From Platanthera guangdongensis (taxonomy: Eukaryota; Streptophyta; Magnoliopsida; Asparagales; Orchidaceae): a stretch of 64,000 bases of DNA. The translations under genes were made by a program, and so were the position numbers. The stretch spans positions 81,156,564-81,220,563 of the forward strand of contig CM077166.1 of NCBI GenBank assembly GCA_039583875.1. Reading direction: 5' to 3'. Below the pieces are notes generated by a model. That model was not told the origin of the DNA. It searched no databases and worked only from the letters and a program-made list of their open reading frames with translations. Of the stretch, positions 31,987-43,865 are shown piece after piece (the first letter of the stretch is position 1; each line of letters opens with the position of its first letter).

Positions 31987-33039
31987 ACCCTCCTTCTTCT
32001 TATGAGGGCAGTCAGCAATGACGTGACCTGGCTTATTACAGCAATAACAAATGATGTCAGTTGAAATGTATTTGTTCTGTTTAGTGTTATACCTGTCGTG
32101 GCTGCTTGAGCCTTTTCTTTGTCGATCGTCATCGCGCCGCGATCTTCTGTGTGAGGCATACTTGCCTTTCCATTGTTTCTTTTTATTAAGAAACTTCTTG
32201 AATTGCCTTGAGAGCAAGGAGAACTCTCCTTCAGATAGTTCAGAGCCTGAGGTGCTGGGCTCTGATGTTTCTTCTTCTTCATCAACTTCTGGAGCTGGAG
32301 CAGGGGAGGCAACCTTAGTCTTTTTGGAGGTGTCTGCCTTCAGAGCGACAGATTTCTCCTTTAGAGCAGACCTGCCCTTCTCTTCTTCAGCTTTTCTTGT
32401 ATTGATTTGGAGTTCATAGGACATAAGATTTCCAAAGAGATTTTGCGGGTCCGTTTCAGCTAGCTTCCCGAACTCCCTGATGGCACATACCTTGTTATCC
32501 CATTCCTTGGTTAGGGATGTCAAGAATTTGTCGTTCAGTTCTCCGTTTGTGAAGACACGGCCATACACCCTTAGGCCATTTACAATCTTGAAGAAGTTCT
32601 CAAAGGTGTCGGCAATTGTTTCCTTGTTCCCTTATCGGAACGCTTCATATTTTTGATTGAGAAGGGATCTCCGATCATCCCTTACTTCTTCAGTACCTTC
32701 CATCAAAGTGACTAAGGAGTGCCACATCTCCTTAGCTGATTGACAGTGAATCAAATTCTGCAGCATCGAGTCATCGACTGCACTTGCTATGATGTTCTTA
32801 GCTTTCTTGTCGAGAGAGACAAGTGCAATCTCGTCTTTGTCGAGATCCATTAGCTTTTTGGGAACTTTCTTGGTAGGGTCGATAGTGGACATAGTCATAG
32901 GAACGTAAGGACCTTCTTCAACGATCATGAAGATCCTTGGATCCACAGCTTCCATGAAAACTTTTATCCTTTCTTTCCACATGGGAAAGTTATTCTTGTT
33001 GCACAGTGGGAGCTTGGCGAAATCTTTGCCCTTGTCCAT
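31987..33039 (-). pseudogene. C1 gag, first part
   Basis: ATG 33039 (MDKGKDFAKLPL). The copia gag capsid region includes NNFPMWKERIKVFMEAVD and the SAKEMWHSLVTLMEGTEEV block. A TAA at 32634 replaces a CAA kept in C2. The tail carries the first zinc knuckle, CYCCNKPGHVIADC, then is cut by the D LTR. Its frame continues at 23244. Confidence 0.9.
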
Positions 33040-33122
33040 TTTATGGTAGAATATTACAGACAACAGATCTGGATCTGATCAACGTGTTAACCTTTTTACG
33101 ATCAACCTCGCTTTGATACTAA

Positions 33123-35052
33123 TTGAAAGAGAACGGTTGTCTACCTAAATCACCTAGAGGGGGTGAATAGGTGATTTGTGGGTTTTTTTGCGGAATAAAA
33201 AATAATTAGAGCACGGCACGGAACTATTCTACCAACATCACAGACGACACAAGATTTATAGTGGTTCCCAACCTTGGGTACATCCACTTTCCCTCACTGA
33301 TCTAGCAATCAACTAGACTCGGCTACTCCACTATCTCGGATCAAAAATCGATCCTACCCTCGGAATAAAGTTCCTACAAACTCGATCCAAACAAAAGGAT
33401 CTACACCTTCGGAAGATAGCACTTCCTACAAACTCGGAGTGAAAAACTCCTACACTCAGGGAAGATTTCTCCTACAAGATTAATAAAGTGTTTACAAGAA
33501 TACAAATAGTAAATCACTCAGATCTGAAAGAAACGGCCAGGATCTTCTTCTTTTCAACTTTGTAGCACTTTTAGAAATCGGTGAAGAAGTTCTCGGCCTC
33601 GATCTAGATCTACTCGCTTTTACAGAAATCGAGAGAGAATATGATCAGTGAAGTCGATCTCGATCTGTAACTTTTCTTCAGAATAATCCTCTGAATGTAG
33701 AAGCTTTGGCCGAAGAAGAAGGCGACGGCGGCGGCTTCCGTTTTGCGAAAGTCAGAGAGGAGGCGGCTGAAGAATATTTCTCGAAAAAGAAATTACAAGA
33801 AAGCTTTGAGAATGCTTAGGGTTTGTCATTTTCTGATAAGACCTTATATAGGAGAGACTAACGGTCATAATCGGTCATAATGATGTACACATGGACCAAT
33901 CATGTCGCGTGATTTGAAAAAATCTCGTCAGAAAAAGGACTTAGAAAAATTTCGGAAAGATTCAGCCAACTACACGAGTAAGTCAATAACTACTCGAGTA
34001 GTTGAATAACTACTCGAGTATATTATGAAGAACATACTCGGGTATAAATATAAAGACTACTCGAGTATATAGAGATCAACTACTCGAGTAAGCAGACAGA
34101 GCTACTCGAGTATGTGTAGAGACCTACTCGAGTATATAGAGGATCTACTCGAGTACTGGAAGAGCTACTCGAGTATATTACATAACCTACTCGAGTACAA
34201 GAAGTACTTCTCGAGTGGAATACTTAGAAAAATTCTGAAGAGGACTGCTGGCAACTACTCGAGTAGTTGAACTAACTACACGAGAGGAAGTAATCTACTC
34301 GAGTAGGTGAAAGTTCTACTCGAGTAAAAGACTTAGAAAAATTCTGGAGTAGGGGAATATCAAGGTACACGAGTAACATATGATCTACTCGAGTAGGTAT
34401 AATGAACTACTCGAGTATATTTCTATCTACTCGAGTAAGTGAGTATACTTACTCGAGTATATGAGTATACTTACTCGAGTATATGAGTATACTTACTCGA
34501 GTATATGACTTAGAGAAATTTAGATGAGAAAACCCTATAGTACTCGGGTATAAAGAGTAATCTACTCGAGTATATAAGCATGCTACTCGAGTATATGACT
34601 TTGTCTACTCGAGTAGGTAACTTAGCTACTCGACTATATGACTTTGTCTACTCGAGTACAAGGTTCCTTTACTCGAGTAAATGATACTCAGACTACTCGA
34701 GTAGGTGAAAGCTCTACACGAGTAAAACACTTAGAAATTTTATGATGTTGGAAAAACTGATTCTTCTAGAGTAGCCAACTTCAAATTTCTTTCCCATGGT
34801 CCAATAGCTTGAATATGAAGTGTATCCCAATAGAGAGACCGCACATGAGTCAACACCTTGGAATATGCAATGAGGGATTACATTGCACAGTTCCTGTGTT
34901 TGAAGACCCATTGTGGACTGATAATGGTCTACACTTCCAATGAAATTCCTGCGCACATATAACTCAAACCAAGCATCAGATACAACTTAATTTATCTTAG
35001 TTCCAGGGTGACTTCATCAAATCTGGGTTCATGTGGATGAAATACCCAACAA
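33123..35052 (-). repeat. LTR 2 of element C (shared middle LTR)
   Basis: 1930 bp. It acts as 5' LTR for C1 and 3' LTR for C2. On its left is the primer-site remnant TTAGTATCAAAGC (minus strand, ending 33122), a decayed initiator-Met type. On its right is the polypurine tract of C2. The palindrome array spans about 33969-34726. It has one more GAGTATACTTACTCGAGTAT unit than LTR 1. Confidence 0.95.
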
Positions 35053-35255
35053 TCTCCCCCTATTTGTTGAAGTCAGAACCCTTCACACTAAGGTGAATTA
35101 TGGAGATAAAAGAAACTAAGTAGAAAAAATATGAGCAGGTAAGCAAAGGATAATGAAAAAGATAATTAGACAGTAATGAAGAATTGTATATATATGAGTT
35201 TCCAAAAACATCAAGTATATAACTTGTCATTTCAATCTCCCATCATCTTTTAGGT

Positions 35256-37643
35256 TTAGGCTTGAGAGTGCTGCTTATCCATCTTTTCCTGCTGTCTTCT
35301 TAGATAGCTGAATGGCTTTGGGAAGTATTTAGGAGGCCTTGGAGGAGTAGCGGGGTTATTTCTCCCAAATTCTCTATCATGGATCTTCCTTTTCAGCATA
35401 GACTTCTCATATAAATCTCATTCCTGGGAACTGTAGTGCATGTTTTTGTTCTCATTGTAATCCATGACCAGCCTGAGTGTGTCCAAGATGAGAGACTTTG
35501 AGGTTGGAGACCAGGCTTCAGCATGTTCAGGGGCCTTAAAAGGAGCTGTCCTGCTAGCAGAGGGACCTTCACCATATTTCCTTTTCTTCTTGTGGATTCT
35601 GATCTCTGGAGGGGCTTGAAGGAATATATCAGCAGGATCGTCTTCTTCCCAGCCTGGAACATAAGTGTCTGGAGGAGCAACTGAGTCTCCAGTCCTGGGA
35701 GAGAAGGTAGGTTGTTGAGGAACAGCTGGGGCAGGAACATCTGTGGCTAGAGGATTGAGATGATGGGGAATGATGTTTGGGTCAACTGCAAGATCTGGCA
35801 AGATCTGATTGTGCATCCATACAGCAGTGTCATATGTGTGAAATTTGACACTCTGTATCTGGGCAAGCACATCATCATGAATGGTCTTCATATGAGCTTC
35901 CCATTCAATTGTCTTCTGAACAGTAGATTTTTCTACCTGTTCTTTGAGTTCTTTTATCAAACCCTCCCCCTTTCTGATTTCAACAGATAGTTTCTCTATG
36001 GTGTCATCTTTGAAAGTGCCAACTTCTTCACAGATAGTCATCTTGTTGGCTTCAGTCCTCTTGTCTAGTTCTATCTGATTGTTTGCCAAGGTGATACCTT
36101 GTTCCATAACATTGCCCATACTAGTGATAGTATGGTCAAGAGCTTTGCCACCAAGTTGGAACAGGTACTTTAGCTTGTCAGTGTTATGCTGAATTTCAGC
36201 AAAACCTCTGCTCATCTCAGTCTCAAGAGCAGTGACCTTGTCAGTGATCACCTTTAGAGAGGTGTCAAAATGATGTCTTTGTTCTTGAAGAAGAATGGCA
36301 ATACTTTGCAGCAGATCTGAGGAGGAGGAAACTGTAGCAGAAGCTGAGGGAGCAGCAGTAGGGATAGGAGGAGTTACCCAAGGAGCTATTTCTTCAATTA
36401 GCACTGAGCTGAGAGCTCTGGTGGTAGGAATGACAGCATCCAATTCTTCTGTATCATGGGGGATGGAGAAATCGAGGTTTCTGAGATGAGCCTCAGCTGG
36501 TTCAGGAGAAGGCTCATCAGAAATAAAAATGGTGTCTGGCTTATCTGCTGGAGGAGTTGGAGAAGGTGTTGGAGTTCTGGCTGGAGAATGGGCAGGAGAC
36601 TGTACTGGAGAGAATTCCTTGTGATGGTCAGTGGTTGGAGCTGGAGGAGATAGAGGAGGAGGAGGAGGCACATCTTCAGAAAGCTCTGCAACCATGGCAT
36701 CTATAGCAGCAGTTGTGGACAGAAGAGTGTCTTGAGGTACTTGATCTGAGGAAGTGGCTGGACTCTTTGGAGTACGAGGTAGGGATGGAATCTCTGGCTG
36801 AGGAGAGGGCTGCCTGACTGGGCTAGATGGAGCAGGCTCCCCCTCACTTGGTGCACCAGAGGAGCTGGCCACATGATGAGGAGAGGGAGATGGAGTCCTG
36901 TCCTATGCAGCTGGAACGTCTGGAATGTCTGAAGCCTTTGCAGCCTGGGCAGAATTCTTGAGCTTGAGATCCCATCTCTGAATTGAGGAGATAGAGACCT
37001 TCTTCATATGGTGAAGTGGAGTCCCTTTGGAGAGATTGAAGACTTCAGGATTTGTTTCATGAAGGAGCAGAGATATAATTCTTGCGTAATTGGGGGATTT
37101 CATGCTGTCCTTGATTTTGTCCAAAATTAGCATACCAAATTGGTATTTCTTGCGGCAGACAATGGCTTGCATTATATCGAAGAAGTACGAGGGAATGTCT
37201 CGGATGGAGTGAGTCTTGCACAGTAAAATTTTTCCAATAACATCAACCAAGAATTTGCCTTCTGCATTCATATTTGACCTTTTGAAGTATTGAGCATCAG
37301 TGGAAAAACCACAGAAAAGGGTTGTCCTATCGGAATCCTCAGCAACTAGGTGATCTTCTTCATCAACAATCGGTAAACGGAGAAGTTGAGAGACAGAGGT
37401 CTTGGTGAACTTTAGTTTCAAACCCTTTACTGTAGATTTTAGGACTTTGCCATTTCGTCGAACCTTGAGATTTGAGAAGAATTCTGTAACTTCGGGGAAG
37501 AGAACGCGACAGGGTTCTTGGAGGATGAAGGAGAGGCCGGCGGTGTCGAGGAGGATGAGGAGGTTGCGGAAATCATCAGAGAGCTCTGCGACACCCTCGG
37601 TGACTAGTTCGGAGCCGACGCCAATCTTCTGAGAAGTCGCCAT
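35256..37643 (-). pseudogene. C2 env-like accessory ORF, two nonsense changes
   Basis: Same layout as in C1: N-terminal domain from ATG 37643, Pro/Ser-rich middle, coiled-coil-like region and basic tail. Its own stops are TAG near 36903, where C1 has GAG, and TGA near 35418, where C1 has TGG. It lacks both C1 stops. The disabling changes in this ORF are therefore private to each copy, unlike the shared pol stops. A TATA run lies at 37787-37796 upstream. Confidence 0.8.
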
Positions 37644-37905
37644 GGAAGCGAATGCCTGGAGGAAATTAGAGAGAGCTCTGCAACTGCGACGGAGGAGAGA
37701 AGTCGAATCGGCAGGGCAGGTGAAGAGACAGAGGGTACTCGAGAGATAGAAATGATGTCGAGTAGGTTTGATGTTTCGAAATTTCGTATATATATAACTC
37801 TTGAATTACCGCTAATTAATTTAAAGAAGGAGGCGGCATATGGCCTTGGGTGGCGAATAGAGCAATTTTCAAATTCTGGGAAATTGGACACGAGAGAGAG
37901 ATAGA

Positions 37906-38216
37906 CTACTCGAGTAGGTAAAGGAGCTACTCGAGTAGGCCGTCAGGAGGTACTCGAGTAGGTCTGCAGAGACTACTCGAGTGGCTAGATGACTTACTCG
38001 AGTAGGTCTACAGGAGTTACTCGAGTAGGAGGCGAAAACTTACTCGAGTAGATAGGGACTTACTCGAGTAGGTAAGTGACTTACTCGAGTAGGTCTTTAG
38101 ATACTCGAGTAGGCACATCCGCATACTCGAGTAGGTCAGTACACATACTCGAGTATGTTCATTCTTATACTCGAGTAGGTAGAGAAGAGTACTCGAGTAT
38201 GTCTCATGCTTCTCGA
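37906..38216. repeat. Internal TACTCGAGTA array (C2)
   Basis: Counterpart of 18421-18730 with the same order of units. Individual units differ by point changes: CTCGAGTA here where C1 has CTCAAGTA, and GTATG for GTAGG. Confidence 0.97.
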
Positions 38217-38298
38217 GTTGAATTTTGAAAAAGTTGAGACAGAGTTGATTTTGACTAACCCCTTTGCAATTTCTTGCTTCTTAGCCATCCAGCCTTCT

Positions 38299-39998
38299 TT
38301 AGTCCTCTTTGTTGAGCATCCCAAGCTCTGTCTTGAAGAATGAGAACTTGGTCTCGTCCAGCGGCTTTGTGAAGATATCTGCAACTTGCCTATCTGTAGG
38401 CACATATTGGAGATCTATGTCTCCATGCTCCACATGTTCCCGGATGAAGTGATACCTTAGCTCGATATGCTTTGTCCGGCTGTGGGAGACTGGATTGTTG
38501 GCTATTGCAATTGCGCTGGAGGAGTCACAGTACAAGGGAATATCCTTGAACTGCAGGTTGTAGTCCTCGAACTGATTCTTTATCCATAGCAACTGTGCGC
38601 AACAGCTGCCTACAGAGATATACTCTGACTCGGCCGTTGAGATTGCGACACAGTTCTGCTTCTTGCTACTCCATGAGATTAGCCTTCTTCCGAAGAATTG
38701 GCAAGTCCCTGAGGTGCTTTTCCGGTCGTCTTTGCTACCTGCAAAATCTGCATCTGAAAATCCAATTAGTTCGCTGTCATTACTTCTTGGGTACCATAAG
38801 CCAAGATTTGGTGTGCCTTTAAGGTATCTCAGGATCCGCTTTACAGCAGCGTAATGAGATTCCTTAGAGTTCACCTGAAATCTAGCACAAACACATGTTG
38901 AGAACATTATGTCAGGCCTACTGGCAGTAAGGTAGAGCAAGGATCCAATTATGCTTCTGTACTTGGTTTCAACAAAAGGTTTCCCTTTTTCATCCTTGTC
39001 CAGAGACATAGTTGAGCCCATTGGAGTCCTCATAGAGGTTGCGTTCTCCATTCCGAATTTCTTAATTAGCTCTTTGGTGAATTTGGTCTGTGAGATGAAA
39101 ATTCCATCTTCAGATTGTTTCACTTAAAGCCCTAAGAAATACTTCAGCTCGCCCATACTGCTCATTTCAAACTTCCCTTGCATAAGTTTTGAGAACTTTT
39201 TGCAGAGGTTGTTATCTGTAGAGCCAAAGATAATGTCGTCGACATAGATTTGCACTAGCAAAATCTTGCCTTTTATTTCCCTAAGAAATAATGTATTGTC
39301 TATCTTTCCCCTTGTGAACTTGTTCTCAAGTAGAAAGGTAGACAGCGTTTCATACCAAGCTCTAGGAGCTTGTTTCAGACCATATAGTGTCTTGTGCAGA
39401 AAATAGACATGATCGGGAAAGTTAGGATCAACGAAACCTGGAGGTTGTTCCTCATACACTTCCTCCTTTAAGTTACCATTCAGGAAGGCCGACTTCACGT
39501 CCATCTGATAGACAGTGAAGCCTTTGAAGGCAGCATATGCTAGGAACAACCTTATTGCCTACAGCCTCGCCACTGGAGCATATGTCTGGTCGAAGTCGAT
39601 TCCTTCTTCTTGACGATATCCTTTAGCGATGAGTCTGGCCTTATTCTTTATGATAGTTCCGTCTTCATCCATCTTGTTCCTGTAGACCCATTTTATTCCA
39701 ATGATGTTCTTTCCTTTGGGTCTTGGAACCAGCATCCACACATTGTAGCGCTTGAACTGATTTAGATCTTCTTCCATTATCATTATCCATGATGCGTCTG
39801 AGTTTGCTTCCTCAAATTTCTTTGGTTCAACCTGTGAGAGAAAACTCAAATGAAGATTCTCATTAGTTGTACCTCTCCGAGTTCTGACACCATCCCGGGG
39901 ATTTCCTATGATCTGGTCCATGGGGTGATCCTTCAGATGTCTGAGCTCTAGAGTTCTTGCATCTGGATTATCTTCAAGCACCGGAGTGATTTATTCAT
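38299..39998 (-). pseudogene. C2 copia reverse transcriptase and RNase H, broken
   Basis: RT with YVDDIIFGS intact at 39235-39246, [27 protein letters not shown] and [10 protein letters not shown]. RNase H has SDADFAGSKDD, TAESEYIS and the DIFTKPLDE end. Stops TAG 39550 and TAA 39124 are shared with C1. Two further stops just upstream (about 39982-40002) are private to C2. Confidence 0.9.
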
Positions 39999-41466
39999 CC
40001 TAGATGACTTCTTCATTTTGATCATCAGCCTCTCCAATAGGAGTGGGAGTGGTGATCTTAATGAACTTCTCATTTCTTTCTTCGGACGGATCATGCAAGC
40101 TAGTTTCTTTCAGCTTTTCACCTGCAACTTCAGTGAGCACACTAGACGGATTGCTTTGCAGCAAGCTCGTCTCATCAAATACAATATGTATTGATTCTTC
40201 CACCACCAGGGTTTTTCTATTAAATATCATATATGCCTTACTATGGCTACTATATCCTACAAAAATACCTTCAAAGCTCTTTTCGCTGAACTTGGTGGTA
40301 TGATACTTACCATTGTTAAGTATGAAGTATTTACAGCCAAAGATTCTAAAGTATGAGACTGTTGGTTTCCTGCCTTTCAGAAGTTCGTAAGGTGTCTTAT
40401 TGTGGCCTTTGTTTATGAGTGCTCGATTTTGCACGTGGCATGCAGTGTTGACGGCCTCAGCCCAGAAGTACTCTGGTAGTGAAGCATCACTCAACATGGT
40501 CCTGCAGGCCTCTATGAGTGATCTGTTCCTTCTCTCAGCCACTCCATTCTGTTGTGGAGTACGAGGAGAGGAGAACTCATGAAATATACCTAAGCTTTCA
40601 CAGAATTCTGTCATGGCCCTAGATTTGAACTCTGTTCCGTTGTCACTTCTGATTTTGACTATGGAGCAGTTGTATTCATTCTGGACTTGCCTGACAAAAT
40701 TAGTAAAGATGTCGAAGGTATCTGACTTGTGTTTCAGAAAGAACACCCAAGCAAAGCGCGAGTAGTCATCAACAATTACCAATATATAGTCCTTACCTCC
40801 CAAGCTTCTAATTTGCAGTGGACCAAACAAGTCCATGTGCAGTAGATGCAGACATCTGTTAGAGTCTTTGCCAATAATGCTTTTAAAGGTAGCCCTTGTT
40901 TGCTTGACTTTTACGCATGCATGACAAGGTCTGTCTTTGACGCATTTGACATTCGGGGCATCACGTACCAAGTTCATTGAAAATAGTTTATTAATAGTTT
41001 TGAAATTAATATGTGCTAGTCACTTGTGTCATTGGTCACCAAGAGATGCACTATCTTTTGCTAAAAGACACACTGGTGTAGAGGAATCGATACAAATGAA
41101 ATTTAAACAAAAAATATTCCTGCTTCGAGTGCCAGATAGAATCGTTTCCATATTGTCAACGGATTTTATTAGGCACTTATCAGCATGAAATTCAACTATG
41201 TATCCTTTATCGCAGAGTTAGCTTATGCTTATGAGATTGTGTTCCAATCCTTCTACATAAGCAACATCCGAGAAGTATACATTGTCGTTAGTAATCATAC
41301 CATAGCCTCTAGTAATTCCACGGTCTGAACGTCCAAAGATGACCTTTGGTCCGTTCACGACTGGAGTAAAGTTCTGAATGAAGATTCTAGTCCCGGTCAT
41401 ATGCCGAGAGCATCCGCTGTCCAAGTACCAGATGGGCATTTTGTTGGCCTTTGGACATCTCTGCAA
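39999..41466 (-). pseudogene. C2 copia protease and integrase, broken
   Basis: Protease DSGCSRHMTG. Integrase Cys pair CHACVKVKQ and core motifs DLFGPL, SDNGTEF and NGVAERRN. The Tyr codon lost in C1 is intact here, giving an integrase frame open from 40977 to 40000. Stops after HNLISIS (TAA near 41218) and two TGA near 41025 are the same as in C1. Confidence 0.9.
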
Positions 41467-43781
41467 TCATAATAAATTTGCCTTAGGAACCCAAACACGT
41501 TTGGGTTCTTGGTCTCGGGTTAGAGTGCTCCCCCTACGAGTGTTAGCACTATGAGCGGTCTTTCTCATGTTGCTGACATGAGGGGTTGCAGCATTTCTGG
41601 AATTGAACCAGCAATCTATGGCGAAGTGACCAACCTTGCCACAGCACCAACAGTCAAATCTGTTGTATCTTTGCCTCAAGATCTCCTGCTTGACCTTTTG
41701 GAACTTTGGTCTAGCAGGGGTTGCATTCTTGGAGGAAGATGCCTCATGATGATCGCAATCACATGGCTTCTTCTCCTTTATGGGCATCTCTACAACAGGC
41801 TTTGTCTTTGGTGCATTCTTGAAGTTATGCCCATGATTGAAAGGGTCATAGCTCTGAAGAACAACTTCTTCACAAGGTGCCTTAAAGACACTTTCGCCAA
41901 AGTTTCGGGGTCGAGCCCATCCTTGATAGCGGGACTTTGGCTCTACATAAGTAGGCCTAGCAAAGTGCCCGTATGATGAGTCAAAATCAAACTCATTTGT
42001 TGGAAAGATGACCTTTCTGAATGTGGTTTGATTTTGAGGGGCTTTTCCCTTTTCTTCGGCTGAGGCCTTTTTGGCGGCCTTATTTTTTCGTTGATTCTTG
42101 TTTCTCCTAGAGGATTTACTAGGAGCTTCTTCATGGCCTAGTCCAGCTCCCTTGGCCTTTGCTGAGAATTCAGCAACGAATGGAAGAAATGTTTTGGGCT
42201 TCGAGAAACTCTCAACAAGTTTCCTTTCAGCCGCAAGTTCGGCTTCCAATCCTTTGATGATCTTCTCCTTCAGGTCAAGGTGCTCAAGAGCCTTGTTGTA
42301 TTCTTCAATAGCTTTATTGAAGTTTTCTTCGAGGGAGTCAGTCTTTGTGACTTTCTCTCTCAAGTTGCTCTCTTCGGCTTTTAGAGATTTGATCTCTTTA
42401 GCCTGAGTCTTCACGACTCGACGACATTTGTCGTAAGCCATGATTAACTCCTTGTACTGGGCCATTAGTTCTGACTCATCGTCAGAAGAGCTACCCTCGC
42501 AATCATGTTCAGAGACTTCAGAATCTGAAACAGGGGTATGAGAGTTTACCTTCCCAGTGAACTGGGGCTCTTGTTCATCATCTGTTTGAGCCACTAGCCC
42601 AAAGTAAGCTTCTTCTTCTTCGCTTGACTCAGATGAGTCGGAGTCGCTAAGAGTCTTGCTCTTTCTGGCTATGAGGCTCTTCTCCTTCCTCATCTTGTTG
42701 TATGAGGATTTCTTTTCTTCTCTTCTACCACCCTCCTTCTTCTTGTGAGGGCAGTCAGCAATGACGTGACCTGGCTTATTACAGCAATAACAAATGATGT
42801 CAGTTGAAATGTATTTGTTCTGTTTAGTGTTATACCTGTCGTGGCTGCTTGAGCCTTTTCTTTGTCGATCGTCATCGCGCCGCGATCTTCTGTGTGAGGC
42901 ATCCTTGTCTTTCCATTGTTTTTTTTATTAAGAAACTTCTTGAATTGCCTTGAGAGCAAGGAGAACTCTCCTTCAGATAGTTCAGAGTCTGAGGTGTTGG
43001 GCTCTGATGTTTCTTCTTCTTCATCAACTTCTGGAGCTGGAGCAGGGGAGGCAACCTTAGTCTTTTTGGAGGTGTCTGCCTTCAGAGCGACAGATTTCTC
43101 CTTTAGAGCAGACCTGCCCTTCTCTTCTTCAGCTTTTCTTGTATTGATTTGGAGTTCATAGGACATAAGCTTTCCAAAGAGATTTTGCGGGTCCGTTTCA
43201 GCTAGCTTCCCGAACTCCCTGATGGCACATACCTTGTTATCCCATTCCTTGGTTAGGGATGTCAAGAATTTGTCGTTCAGTTCTCCATTTGTGAAGACAC
43301 GGCCATACACCCTTAGGCCATTTACAATCTTGAAGAAGTTCTCAAAGGTGTCGGCAATTGTTTCCTTGTTCCCTTGTCGGAACGCTTCATATTTTTGATT
43401 GAGAAGGGATCTTTGATCATCCCTTACTTCTTCAGTCCCTTCCATCAAAGTGACTAAGGAGTGCCACATCTCCTTAGCTGATTGACAGTGAATCAAATTC
43501 TGCAGCATCGAGTCATCGACTGCACTTGCTATGATGTTCTTAGCTTTCTTGTCGAGAGAGACAAGTGCAATCTCGTCTTTGTCGAGATCCATTAGCTTTT
43601 TGGGAACTTTCTTGGTAGGGTCGATAGTGGACATAGTCATGGGAACGTAAGGACCTTCTTCAACGATCATGAAGATCCTTGGATCCACAGCTTCCATGAA
43701 AAATTTTATCCTTTCTTTCCACATGGGAAAGTTATTCTTGTTGCACAGTGGGAGCTTGGCGAAATCTTTGCCCTTGTCCAT
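41467..43781 (-). pseudogene. C2 gag, one-base frameshift
   Basis: ATG 43781. The capsid region is uninterrupted (LLNQKYEAFRQGNKET). A one-base deletion in a T run at about 42920-42928 then shifts the frame before the first zinc knuckle. The proper frame resumes and includes the acidic stretch, coiled coil and second knuckle CWCCGKVGHFAIDC, ending at TGA 41467. C2 gag-pol is 5483 nt against 5484 nt in C1 without D, which fits this single deletion. Confidence 0.9.
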
Positions 43782-43865
43782 TTTATGGTAGAATATTACA
43801 GACAACAGATCTGGATCTGATCAAGGTGTTAACCTTTTGACGATCAACCTCGCTTTGATACTAAT